A DNA stretch of 64,000 bases. Origin: Myroides sp. WP-1 (GTDB taxonomy: Bacteria > Bacteroidota > Bacteroidia > Flavobacteriales > Flavobacteriaceae). The position numbers and the translations under genes were made by a program. Positions 25,865 through 33,937 of the stretch are shown piece by piece (the first letter of the stretch is position 1; each line of letters starts with the position of its first letter). Location of the stretch: contig NZ_JACHTC010000001.1 in the NCBI RefSeq assembly GCF_014145635.1, forward strand, positions 335,707-399,706, in the 5' to 3' direction. The notes below the pieces were generated by a model. It saw only the letters and a program-made list of their open reading frames with translations, ran no database searches and was not told where the DNA came from.

Positions 25865-27172
25865 TTATTTTCTTTCTTCCAAAAGACTCACCAAGCGCTC
25901 TGTCAGTCGCTTGCGGCCAAAGTACTGCAATCCCATAGCGTGTACTTTTAATTGATTATTTTGATACTGTTCAAAATACTGAAGTAAGATCTCGCGTATC
26001 TTATCCTTTTCGCTGTAAAGTGCATTTCGTCCGACGTTGGTTTGCTGAATAATTTCGAAAAAATCAGATTCCTCAGGACCAATAGCTAAAATAGGTCGTT
26101 CTGCTGCCATATATTCAAAGAGTTTTCCTGGAATAATAGCCTTTGTATCATCAGAATCTATTTCAACCAAGAGTAAAACTTGTGAAGCACGCATTTGTCT
26201 CAAGGCTTCTTCGTTATCCACATATCCTCTATTATCCGTACATTCCAAAAGTTTAAATTCATCTATTGTGCGGAGAACATCATCGCTAATCTTACCGATC
26301 AACTTCAATTCAAATGCATCGCGAAAGGCTTGATTTTCCCTTCTTAATTCACTTATGGCTTTCCATAATACACGCGGATTGCGATTAGAAAGAAAAGAAC
26401 CAATATGTGCTAAAGTAAACTTTTCATCTAAAGGAATTTTTCCTAAATGACTTACATCATATCCATTGGTAATAATGGCAATGGGTTTATCCGTTTTAGT
26501 TTCAAATTCACTTCGTGTTGTTTTACTTGTTACAATTAGCTGATCGGCTGTATTTAACACCTCTTTTTCAAGTGCTAAATGCTTGTTTTTTGATTGATCT
26601 GATAGTTTAAGCTCCTTATGGTAACCAATTGTAGTCCAAGGATCTCTAAAATCAGCAATCCATTTAATATTTAATTTTTTCTTCAGAGCTAATCCAATCA
26701 TATGAACACTATGCGGAGGTCCCGTTGTTATAATTGTATCGATATCTGGATGCTTTTCTAAATAGGAATAGAGATAGGAAACGGACGGTTTTACCCAACC
26801 AACACGTGCATCAGGAATAAACATATTTCCGCGAATCCACAGCAATAATTTATCCCATTTAGATTGATTTCTCTCTTGTGGAATCATTCCTGAACTCATC
26901 GTTTGAGCACGTTGTCCGCCTATTTTCTTTGCCAGCGAATAAGGTTCTTTTATTTTATGTCTCAAAATTGTCACCGCAGGATCGACCTCCATTTCTAACT
27001 TGGTATCAATCAAAGGGTAATTTGCTCCATCGGGAACGTATACAATAGGTTCTATGTCAAAATCGGGCAAGTACTTTACGAACTTCAACCAACGTTGTAC
27101 GCCTGGTCCTCCAGCTGGTGGCCAATAATAACAAAGGATGAGTACTTTTTTCTTTTCTTTTTTCTTTTCCAT
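25865..27172 (-). CDS. Glycosyltransferase, GT4-like
   Basis: The 435 residues show a GT-B fold. The N-terminal ILCYYWPPAGGPGVQRWLKF glycine-rich loop and a C-terminal half with FEYMAAERPILAIGPEES fit the sugar-nucleotide-binding part of family 4 enzymes. No signal peptide or membrane span is seen, so it acts on the cytosolic side. It is 19 bases downstream of the YfhO-family gene, presumably co-transcribed, which suggests a shared part in cell-surface glycan or lipid-sugar assembly. Donor and acceptor are unknown. Confidence 0.85.
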   Translation of the reverse strand: MEKKKEKKKVLILCYYWPPAGGPGVQRWLKFVKYLPDFDIEPIVYVPDGANYPLIDTKLEMEVDPAVTILRHKIKEPYSLAKKIGGQRAQTMSSGMIPQERNQSKWDKLLLWIRGNMFIPDARVGWVKPSVSYLYSYLEKHPDIDTIITTGPPHSVHMIGLALKKKLNIKWIADFRDPWTTIGYHKELKLSDQSKNKHLALEKEVLNTADQLIVTSKTTRSEFETKTDKPIAIITNGYDVSHLGKIPLDEKFTLAHIGSFLSNRNPRVLWKAISELRRENQAFRDAFELKLIGKISDDVLRTIDEFKLLECTDNRGYVDNEEALRQMRASQVLLLVEIDSDDTKAIIPGKLFEYMAAERPILAIGPEESDFFEIIQQTNVGRNALYSEKDKIREILLQYFEQYQNNQLKVHAMGLQYFGRKRLTERLVSLLEERK

Positions 27173-27191
27173 TTCAAGTAATTGATCGCTT

Positions 27192-29618
27192 TTATTTTTC
27201 TTTTCTTTTTGTTCTTGTTAAGGCGATTGCCCCTACTGATAGCAACACAATTAGTATACTACTCGCTAAAGCAATTCTGCTTCCCGTTTTTACCACTTGT
27301 GGTTCAAAGCTAAATTCAATCGTGTGTTTTCCTTTTGGTAGAGTAATTGCGCGCAAAACATAATCTACGGCAAAAATAGGCACTTGCTGACCATCTACTT
27401 TTGCAATCCATCCTTGTGGATAATAAACCTCAGAAAATACAGCTAAACCATCATTAGTATTCACCGACTCGTATGTTAACTGGTTGGCTTTATAAGAAGT
27501 CAGTTTAATTGTTGCTAGTGAATCAACAACATAAGTATCTGCAAGCGATTGTTCAAAATCGCGTGTATTAAATAGGGCTGTTGTTTTGGTGTTAATTGTT
27601 TCCAAAGCTTTCATTTCTTGATCTGCCGTGGTTACTTTTTGAACGTTCGACACAAACCAAGCATTTCCGTTTGCTTCTGTATTAAGCATCGCTACGCTTC
27701 TACCCTCTTCATCTTCTTGAATAATATACTTTACATTCATCATATTAAAGACAGTCATTGGATTGTCTTTTAATTGATAGTCAGCTAATTGTTGAATTCT
27801 TCTAGGTTTTGCTGCGTGATATCCTCCTAACGAATGATGAAAATAAGAAGCTTTCGCACTGTTTAATCCTCCTTGGGCATCAAATACCCTAAAGTGCGTT
27901 GGATCGTTTAAAATTTGCTTATCTGCTTGTGTTATATCAAAAGGTTCCTCCATTTTTCGAGCAGCAACAAAAGATTCGTCATTAACGTATTTGCGATCTA
28001 CCATCACTAGATCACCTACCAATAACAATCCGACGATAACTAGTGCATACATTTCTTTGATTTTGTCTTTGGCCAAAACAAATAATACTGCTGCTGTTGC
28101 CAAGATCAAAAGGAATGATCGAATTAAGTCACTTGTATACATAGCTTTGCGTTCTTCTATCAAAGCACGCACAAAACCAGGACCTACCTCTCCATACGCC
28201 ATGCGATAGTAATCGTCATTTAATCCTGAGAAAGTAAGCATTCCTTTAATTAGAAAAAGTAAGATGATCAAACCTCCTGCAACTAAGCTCGTTTTCTTTA
28301 AGGCTTCTATCTTTTGTTTTTGTTCTAATCTAAAATAGTTATATAAACCAAGTATTGCTAGAACAGGAACACACATTTCTAAGATAACTTGAATGGAAGA
28401 TACCGCTCTAAACTTATTGTACATCGGTACAAAATTGATAAAGAAATTCGTTACCAAGGCGAAGTTTTTCCCCCATGAAAGCACTAGTGCCAAAAGGGCT
28501 CCGATAAAGAAGATGTATTTGAGTTTTCGCTTTTCTGTAAACATTCCCAACACAAAAAGGAAAAAAACGACTGCTCCGATATACGCTGGTGCAGCAACAA
28601 TTGGTTGATCGCCCCAATACGTTGGTGCTTGTTTACTCATTTCTTGTGCTTGTTGAGGGTTAGCACCCATCGATACAAAGTATTTCGAAATGGCATTATC
28701 TTTTTCTAATTTTTCATTATTAGCACCTCCTGTTAATCGTGGAGCGATTAAATTTAAGCTTTCAAAAACACCATAACTATACTCCGTGATATAGTCGTAA
28801 CTCATCGCATTCGAAGATGCTTTTGGCGTTCCATCTGGTTCATAAGTTAGCTCACTAGCGCTGCGTGTACTGAATTTTGTATATTCGGCAGTAGCCATGA
28901 TATTGGTTGCATTGGCTCCAATGCTCAGTATCCCTGCTCCAACTAAGATGGCGTATGCAATCCCTAAACCTTTCCAATCTTTTTCTTTCGCGTATTCCCA
29001 TGTATAGACCACAGCTAAAACAAGCAAGAAAAGCAATAAGTAATACGTCATTTGAAAGTGATTTGCACTAATTTCAAGTGCTGCTGCAACAACAGTCAAA
29101 ATACCACCTGCTACATATTTCTTTCGAAAGACTAATAAAACACCTGCCACAACCAAAGGCATATAAGCAATGGCATGTGCTTTAGCGTTGTGCCCAACTC
29201 CAAGGATAATAATTAAATACGTTGAAAAACCAAAAGCTAGAGATCCGATAAACGCCTTTAATGGACGGATTCCCAATACTAATAACAAGGCATAAAACCC
29301 AACAAAGTACAAGAATAAATAATCTGCAGGACGCGGTAAAAAGCGAATAGCCGTATCTAGGTGCTTCACAAAATTATAAGGATACTTTGCTCCTAACTGA
29401 TAGGTGGGCATACCTCCAAAAGCGCTATTTGTCCAATAGGGCTCTTCGTTAAATTCTGTTCTAAAATTGTTTTGCTCTTTCGCCATCCCAGTATACTGTA
29501 CAATATCAGATTGATAAATGACCTTATTCTGTAATACAGGTGAGAAATAGAGTAAAGCTACTACGATAAAACCGACTAACACCAATAGATGTGGCACATA
29601 TTTTTTTACTGCATTCAT
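27192..29618 (-). CDS. YfhO-family membrane protein
   Basis: The 808 residues contain roughly a dozen membrane segments followed by an extracytoplasmic C-terminal domain and a last span before a basic tail. The N-terminal YFSPVLQNKVIYQSDIVQY and FGGMPTYQ are typical of YfhO proteins, GT-C-like membrane enzymes linked in Firmicutes to glycosylation of lipoteichoic acid. In flavobacteria the target is unknown. It precedes the glycosyltransferase gene in a probable operon. The segment upstream (29619-29750) holds only T/G-rich sequence and no gene. Confidence 0.88.
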   Translation of the reverse strand: MNAVKKYVPHLLVLVGFIVVALLYFSPVLQNKVIYQSDIVQYTGMAKEQNNFRTEFNEEPYWTNSAFGGMPTYQLGAKYPYNFVKHLDTAIRFLPRPADYLFLYFVGFYALLLVLGIRPLKAFIGSLAFGFSTYLIIILGVGHNAKAHAIAYMPLVVAGVLLVFRKKYVAGGILTVVAAALEISANHFQMTYYLLLFLLVLAVVYTWEYAKEKDWKGLGIAYAILVGAGILSIGANATNIMATAEYTKFSTRSASELTYEPDGTPKASSNAMSYDYITEYSYGVFESLNLIAPRLTGGANNEKLEKDNAISKYFVSMGANPQQAQEMSKQAPTYWGDQPIVAAPAYIGAVVFFLFVLGMFTEKRKLKYIFFIGALLALVLSWGKNFALVTNFFINFVPMYNKFRAVSSIQVILEMCVPVLAILGLYNYFRLEQKQKIEALKKTSLVAGGLIILLFLIKGMLTFSGLNDDYYRMAYGEVGPGFVRALIEERKAMYTSDLIRSFLLILATAAVLFVLAKDKIKEMYALVIVGLLLVGDLVMVDRKYVNDESFVAARKMEEPFDITQADKQILNDPTHFRVFDAQGGLNSAKASYFHHSLGGYHAAKPRRIQQLADYQLKDNPMTVFNMMNVKYIIQEDEEGRSVAMLNTEANGNAWFVSNVQKVTTADQEMKALETINTKTTALFNTRDFEQSLADTYVVDSLATIKLTSYKANQLTYESVNTNDGLAVFSEVYYPQGWIAKVDGQQVPIFAVDYVLRAITLPKGKHTIEFSFEPQVVKTGSRIALASSILIVLLSVGAIALTRTKRKEK

Positions 29619-29750
29619 GCTATAAAATTAACTTTGCTGTGATTGAATTCTGTTCAATTAGCTAAAGTAAGTAATTTTAAGGTTAGATGAGCCGTTTTGT
29701 TTTTGCGATTTTTGTGTTTTTGCGTTTTTTCACAAGACGAGAAAATAAGA

Positions 29751-29790
29751 AATAAAAAATGCCCCAAAAGTGACTTACTTATTGGGGCAG
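29751..29790 (-). terminator. Rho-independent terminator after the DUF4834 gene
   Basis: GCCCCAA / TTGGGGC arms with a 14-base loop, then ATTTTTTATT on the minus strand, 25 bases past the stop. Confidence 0.75.
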
Positions 29791-29814
29791 GTTTACTCTT
29801 TTTGAGTGTTTTAA

Positions 29815-30105
29815 TTATTTCTTATCAACTTCTTCAAAGTCAATATACTCTCCAACAACTTTCGTTGAACGTGGAAATTTATCTTTTCCTGTTGATGTTT
29901 GATTATTGAAATTTGATTCTTCTTGAGTTGATCTATTTTGTTGATAAAAATCTTGCTGTTGCTGTTGAAAATTACGTTCTACTTTTTTTGCCATTTTGTA
30001 GACAAAAAGTGGAAATAAGTAGCGCATCGCAAATTTAAAAGCATAATAGATCACAACAATAATGACCAATGTTCTTAAAAAACTTCCAAATGATGCTATA
30101 TCCAT
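29815..30105 (-). CDS. DUF4834-like small membrane protein
   Basis: The 96 residues begin with one hydrophobic span (FLRTLVIIVVIYYAFKFAMR), then a basic amphipathic segment and a Gln-rich stretch (QQQQQDFYQQ), ending in KVVGEYIDFEEVDKK. This matches the DUF4834 family of flavobacterial proteins as I remember it. It lies between the rhodanese and YfhO genes, with a terminator after it. Topology suggests an inner-membrane anchor with a cytosolic tail. Function unknown. Confidence 0.75.
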   Translation of the reverse strand: MDIASFGSFLRTLVIIVVIYYAFKFAMRYLFPLFVYKMAKKVERNFQQQQQDFYQQNRSTQEESNFNNQTSTGKDKFPRSTKVVGEYIDFEEVDKK

Positions 30106-30183
30106 ACTTTACCTTTTTTTCAAAAATAGCAATTATTTCAATCATCCAATACTGTGAATTCTTAAATAATTGATAAATTAAAC

Positions 30184-30558
30184 CTAGTCGTGTTCAGCCT
30201 TCCACGCTTTGTATCCTCCAGCTAGTTCAACAACGTCAAATCCTGCTTTTTGCATCTTTTCCGCTGCTGCTGCACTACGCTTACCAGATTGACAGAAAAT
30301 ATATACAGGTTTCGTTTTGTCTAACGTACGAATTACTGTTTCAAAATCATCTGCTAAAAAATCAATATTTTTTGCGTTAGAAATTGTTCCTTCTTGGTAT
30401 TCTTTTGGTGTACGCACATCGATTAACTGTACTTTTTTTGCTGTTATTTGCTTCTCAAATACAGTTGAATTTACTAATTCTTTTGCTTTAACTTCTTGAG
30501 CGTTAACCTTAAAAAAAGAAAGCATCACTAGCAATGCTGTTAAAATTATATTTTTCAT
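30184..30558 (-). CDS. Exported rhodanese-like protein
   Basis: A signal peptide (first ~20 residues, ending KVNAQ) precedes a single rhodanese domain of about 95 residues. The domain begins VQLIDVRTPKEYQEG and carries the active-site loop CQSGKRS at 89-95, with Cys89 as the persulphide-forming residue. Single-domain periplasmic rhodaneses handle sulphur transfer or redox tasks. It is divergent from hemN. Overlapping TAnnTTTG elements for the two genes lie at 30625-30643. Confidence 0.88.
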   Translation of the reverse strand: MKNIILTALLVMLSFFKVNAQEVKAKELVNSTVFEKQITAKKVQLIDVRTPKEYQEGTISNAKNIDFLADDFETVIRTLDKTKPVYIFCQSGKRSAAAAEKMQKAGFDVVELAGGYKAWKAEHD

Positions 30559-30624
30559 GGTGTTTTTCTTCTAAATATTTTTAATCAAGTGACAAATATC
30601 AGTATTATTCAATTTTGTTCCTGT

Positions 30625-30643
30625 TACATTTGTTACAAATATA
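30625..30643. promoter_or_regulatory. Overlapping promoter elements between rhodanese and hemN
   Basis: TACATTTG on the plus strand (30625-30632) and TATATTTG on the minus strand (30636-30643) are both exact -7 matches, joined in a near-palindrome ATTTGTTACAAAT. The hemN ATG is at 30650. Clear -33 partners are missing, so the assignment is tentative. Confidence 0.4.
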
Positions 30644-30649
30644 CGAAAA

Positions 30650-32011
30650 ATGGCTACCCCTCTGATACAAAAATACAACGTTCCAGGACCTCGATACACT
30701 AGTTATCCTACGGTTCCTTATTGGGATGAAACCACTTTTTCTCGTGAAAAGTGGCTAAAAAGCGTAAAGGAAACTTTTGACAAGACCAATACAAGTGAAG
30801 GTATTAGTCTTTACATTCACTTGCCGTATTGTGAGAGTTTATGCACTTTTTGTGGTTGTCATAAACACATTACCAAACGCCATGAGGTTGAAGTACCCTA
30901 TATTCAAGCGTTGTTAAAAGAGTGGAATCTCTACTGTGACCTTTTAGAGGATCAACCACGTATTAAAGAGATTCACTTAGGAGGTGGTACTCCAACTTTT
31001 TTTGAACCTAAACAGTTAGAAATCTTACTGACCGGTATATTAACCCGCGGTATAAAAGCAGAGAATTACGAATTCAGCTTTGAGGGTCACCCAAATAATA
31101 CAACTAAAGAGCATTTACAAACTTTATTTAACCTCGGTTTTCGAAGAGTTAGTTTTGGCGTACAAGATTATAATCGCGAGATACAAAAAGCCATAAATCG
31201 TAATCAAACGTTTCACGATGTCGCTAAAGTAACTCTTTGGGCCAAGGAAATGGGCTATACCTCAATTTCTCATGATATTATTTTTGGATTGCCTTTTCAA
31301 AAAATAGAACATGTTATCGATACGATTGAAAAAACCAAATCACTTTCACCGGATCGATTAGCTTTTTATAGCTACGCGCATGTTCCTTGGATCAAGGGCA
31401 ACGGGCAACGAGGTTTTAAAGATGAAGATGTACCGAAAGATGAAGAAAAGAGAAAGTTATACGAAGTAGGGAAAAATCTATTAGAGGAGAAAGGGTATAG
31501 TGAAATTGGAATGGATCACTTTGCATTAAAGACAGATAGCTTGTACAAAGCAATGAATACCAATGCTATTCATCGAAATTTCATGGGATACACTTCATCC
31601 AAAACGGATTTGATGATCGGGTTAGGTGTTTCGTCTATTAGTGACAGTTGGACCGCCTTTGCTCAAAACGAAAAGAACATCGAAGCGTATTATCGCTTAC
31701 TAGAGCAAAATGAAATTCCTGTGGTAAAAGGACATATTTTAAGTGAAGAAGATTTGATTATTAGAAAACATATCCTAAATTTAATGTGTAATCTCAAAAC
31801 AGATATTAGCAGTGATTTGGATTTGATTAACTTCACTCCCATTCTTGAAGAATTAAAAGAAATGGAAAAGGATCAATTAATTAACATCAAAGACCATGTC
31901 ATTACTGTAAATAAAGTTGGACGAGCATTCGTTCGCAATATCTGTATGGCATTAGATTTGCGTTTACAGCGCAACAAACCAGAACGCGCTTTGTTTTCTA
32001 TGACGATTTAA
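30650..32011 (+). CDS. hemN: Oxygen-independent coproporphyrinogen III oxidase
   Basis: Radical-SAM enzyme converting coproporphyrinogen III to protoporphyrinogen IX in haem synthesis without oxygen. The [4Fe-4S] cluster motif is LPYCESLCTFCGC, giving Cys61, Cys65 and Cys68 plus the extra Cys70 that marks true HemN. GGGTPTFF and the RVSFGVQDYN segment (SAM/glycine-rich region) are intact. The 453 residues are the normal HemN length, longer than HemW. A small membrane-protein gene follows after 10 bases. Confidence 0.95.
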   Translation: MATPLIQKYNVPGPRYTSYPTVPYWDETTFSREKWLKSVKETFDKTNTSEGISLYIHLPYCESLCTFCGCHKHITKRHEVEVPYIQALLKEWNLYCDLLEDQPRIKEIHLGGGTPTFFEPKQLEILLTGILTRGIKAENYEFSFEGHPNNTTKEHLQTLFNLGFRRVSFGVQDYNREIQKAINRNQTFHDVAKVTLWAKEMGYTSISHDIIFGLPFQKIEHVIDTIEKTKSLSPDRLAFYSYAHVPWIKGNGQRGFKDEDVPKDEEKRKLYEVGKNLLEEKGYSEIGMDHFALKTDSLYKAMNTNAIHRNFMGYTSSKTDLMIGLGVSSISDSWTAFAQNEKNIEAYYRLLEQNEIPVVKGHILSEEDLIIRKHILNLMCNLKTDISSDLDLINFTPILEELKEMEKDQLINIKDHVITVNKVGRAFVRNICMALDLRLQRNKPERALFSMTI

Positions 32012-32021
32012 TTTGAAAGAT

Positions 32022-32222
32022 ATGAATAAAAAATTTGAAAAAATAACCACCTATCTAGTCCTATTCCTATTGGTTTATGGTATCTATCAATTAGATATGG
32101 AACACCTTTGGTCTATTGAGATAAACTGGTTTTCATTTCTAGCTTTTGCAATCTTCTTGTGTTACTTGGTCTTTTCTTTAAAAAAGGCTGCCAAACAACA
32201 AGACTTACAGAAGGAAAAATAA
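32022..32222 (+). CDS. Small two-span membrane protein downstream of hemN
   Basis: From the ATG at 32022 (MNKKFEKITTYLVLFLLVYG) this gives 66 residues with two hydrophobic segments (about 10-25 and 40-55) and a basic, Lys-rich tail (KKAAKQQDLQKEK). A TTG start nine bases upstream is less likely. It follows hemN by 10 bases and ends before a strong terminator, so the two share a transcript. No family recognised. Confidence 0.65.
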   Translation: MNKKFEKITTYLVLFLLVYGIYQLDMEHLWSIEINWFSFLAFAIFLCYLVFSLKKAAKQQDLQKEK

Positions 32223-32266
32223 AACAGAATACATGTAGTTGTCATTATACAGCTCCTTATCAATAC

Positions 32267-32309
32267 AATAAAAAGCGATGGTCAATTAATTTCACCATCG
32301 CTTTTTATT
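32267..32309 (+). terminator. Rho-independent terminator after the hemN operon
   Basis: AATAAAAAGCGATGG / CCATCGCTTTTTATT arms around an A/T-rich loop, then more Ts. Confidence 0.85.
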
Positions 32310-32488
32310 TCTTCTCCGTTTAATATACACTCATTTTTTGACTTTTTTTGCTTATTTTCGTTCTGAAATTGAAGATAAATACCGCAACATGTTAGCGTCG
32401 AATGAGTTGCCCTTTTCTCGACAGGAAAGGAAAAGTCTCAAAACGCATACATCCTTAAAACTGGCGTTGTCTCCTTAGTATTTGAAAA

Positions 32489-32890
32489 ATGAACAAAACA
32501 AACCGATCGTTTATTATTCCTGTTCTTTTTATAGGTTTTTTAGTTTGGCTCTTAGCTACTTTAGCTTTCCGTTTTGCAGGACAATTTTTCTTTATCACAG
32601 AATCTTCTACGGTTTTAGCTCTTCTTTATTTTATTCTAATTCCCTCCATGATTCTTCTCTCGTTATTTACATTTAAAAAATTCAATTTATCGGGATTTGA
32701 AAAAACAGCAGCTGGAATTCTACTGGTATTACCAGGTATGCTTATTGACACTTTTGTTATTCAATTTTTCGAAGATATCTTTCCCAATATGCCAAGCAGT
32801 AGAGCTGCGTCTTTTGGCTCTTGGTTGATGTGGGCTTATAGTCTGGTAATTTTATCGGCTATAATTAGTAGTGTGCAACAAAAAAAGTAA
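32489..32890 (+). CDS. DUF5367-like integral membrane protein
   Basis: The 133 residues contain four hydrophobic segments (about 10-30, 42-60, 70-92, 107-127) with LPGMLIDTFVIQFFEDIFPN between the third and fourth. This resembles the DUF5367 family, as I recall it. The ATG overlaps the TGA of an otherwise degraded reading frame upstream. A very long hairpin follows, shared with convergent pldA. Function unknown. Confidence 0.65.
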   Translation: MNKTNRSFIIPVLFIGFLVWLLATLAFRFAGQFFFITESSTVLALLYFILIPSMILLSLFTFKKFNLSGFEKTAAGILLVLPGMLIDTFVIQFFEDIFPNMPSSRAASFGSWLMWAYSLVILSAIISSVQQKK

Positions 32891-32902
32891 TCTTTTAGAT
32901 TT

Positions 32903-32952
32903 AAAACACAAACAAAAGGAGAGCTATCAAGCTCTCCTTTTGTTTGTGTTTT
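32903..32952. terminator. Exceptionally long bidirectional hairpin terminator
   Basis: A perfect 23-base inverted repeat (32903-32925 with 32930-32952) and a 4-base ATCA loop lie between two converging genes, overlapping the pldA stop. Confidence 0.85.
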
Positions 32953-33868
32953 AGTACCATTCCATTAAGGAAATTCCGATACCTATTGTCGTTTGATTCC
33001 AATTATAGTCAATCAGAGATTCTCCATATCCATTATTGACAACGAAAAATGCTTTGAGGTTATTCTTAATTGGATACGTATACGTTAACTCGTGAAATCC
33101 TTTATATCGAGAATTAAAACGCATATTATTACGCGTCATAAAAGTGAGTACCTGGCCATTGTGTTCATAAGCCACCGTTAATTCTCCTTTTCCATAATAC
33201 TCCGTAATGAGCGCATTATCGTCCGTCTTATTTTTTTCCGATAATCTTATCCAGGGCTTCAGCATAAAAGTCCACTGATTATATTCCATTCCCGCATGCA
33301 TAATCACTCGATTCCAACTTCTTGAAGTAGGTTCACTCTTTCCGTTAGATTGATGGTTTAATGCAAAACCCGCCATTTTGAATTTGAAATTACCGATAGC
33401 AAGATCCAAAGGATAATTAAAGATAACTTCTGGTTCGTAGTTCAATTCTCTAAAAGGTCTAGAAACCTCTCCATTAAATACTTGCCAATTGGCTGTTTGT
33501 GTAAAAGCCAACCAAATATCACCTTTTCCAAACAATAAACCCTCAGTTACTTTAGTCTTAAAACTCAATTGAAAACGGGCCTCTACTCTATTGTAATCAA
33601 CCGATTGAGGCTGTCCCATGTGTTCACTGTAACTAAAAGGCTGTTTGTTGGGTTTACTACTCCATCTTGCAGGCAAAAGATAAATAGGTTTATAGGGAGA
33701 AATGGTAAATGTTTTTCTCTTACTTGTTGGGGATAAATCCCATCGTTCCGTTAAAGAATGTACCACTGTATTTTCGAATAAATGGTCCTCCGATGGCGTT
33801 TGTCCATACGAAGTTCCAATCATCCCCAACAATGTGCTACCACAAATGAAATATGTTTTCCACTTCAT
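32951..33868 (-). CDS. pldA: Outer-membrane phospholipase A
   Basis: Calcium-dependent outer-membrane beta-barrel that hydrolyses phospholipids reaching the outer leaflet. A signal peptide covers about the first 22 residues (ending SYGQ). The catalytic triad is spaced exactly as in OMPLA: His172, Ser174 (in NHQSNG) and Asn186 (in SRSWNR), matching E. coli His142, Ser144 and Asn156. Alternating beta-strands fill the rest, and the barrel ends in a C-terminal aromatic (SLMEWY). Length, 305 residues, is close to the E. coli protein. It stands alone. Confidence 0.93.
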   Translation of the reverse strand: MKWKTYFICGSTLLGMIGTSYGQTPSEDHLFENTVVHSLTERWDLSPTSKRKTFTISPYKPIYLLPARWSSKPNKQPFSYSEHMGQPQSVDYNRVEARFQLSFKTKVTEGLLFGKGDIWLAFTQTANWQVFNGEVSRPFRELNYEPEVIFNYPLDLAIGNFKFKMAGFALNHQSNGKSEPTSRSWNRVIMHAGMEYNQWTFMLKPWIRLSEKNKTDDNALITEYYGKGELTVAYEHNGQVLTFMTRNNMRFNSRYKGFHELTYTYPIKNNLKAFFVVNNGYGESLIDYNWNQTTIGIGISLMEWY

Positions 33869-33937
33869 CTTCTCAAATCTAATTTGATTTATCTTTTAAC
33901 CGTTTATACAATGGAGCCTATCCATCAAAAAGCTACC

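Noticed and set aside
25661..25951. Plus-strand open frame of 96 residues after uvrA
   Set aside because: It runs through low-complexity heptamer repeats and into the end of the glycosyltransferase gene on the other strand, so it is a chance frame.
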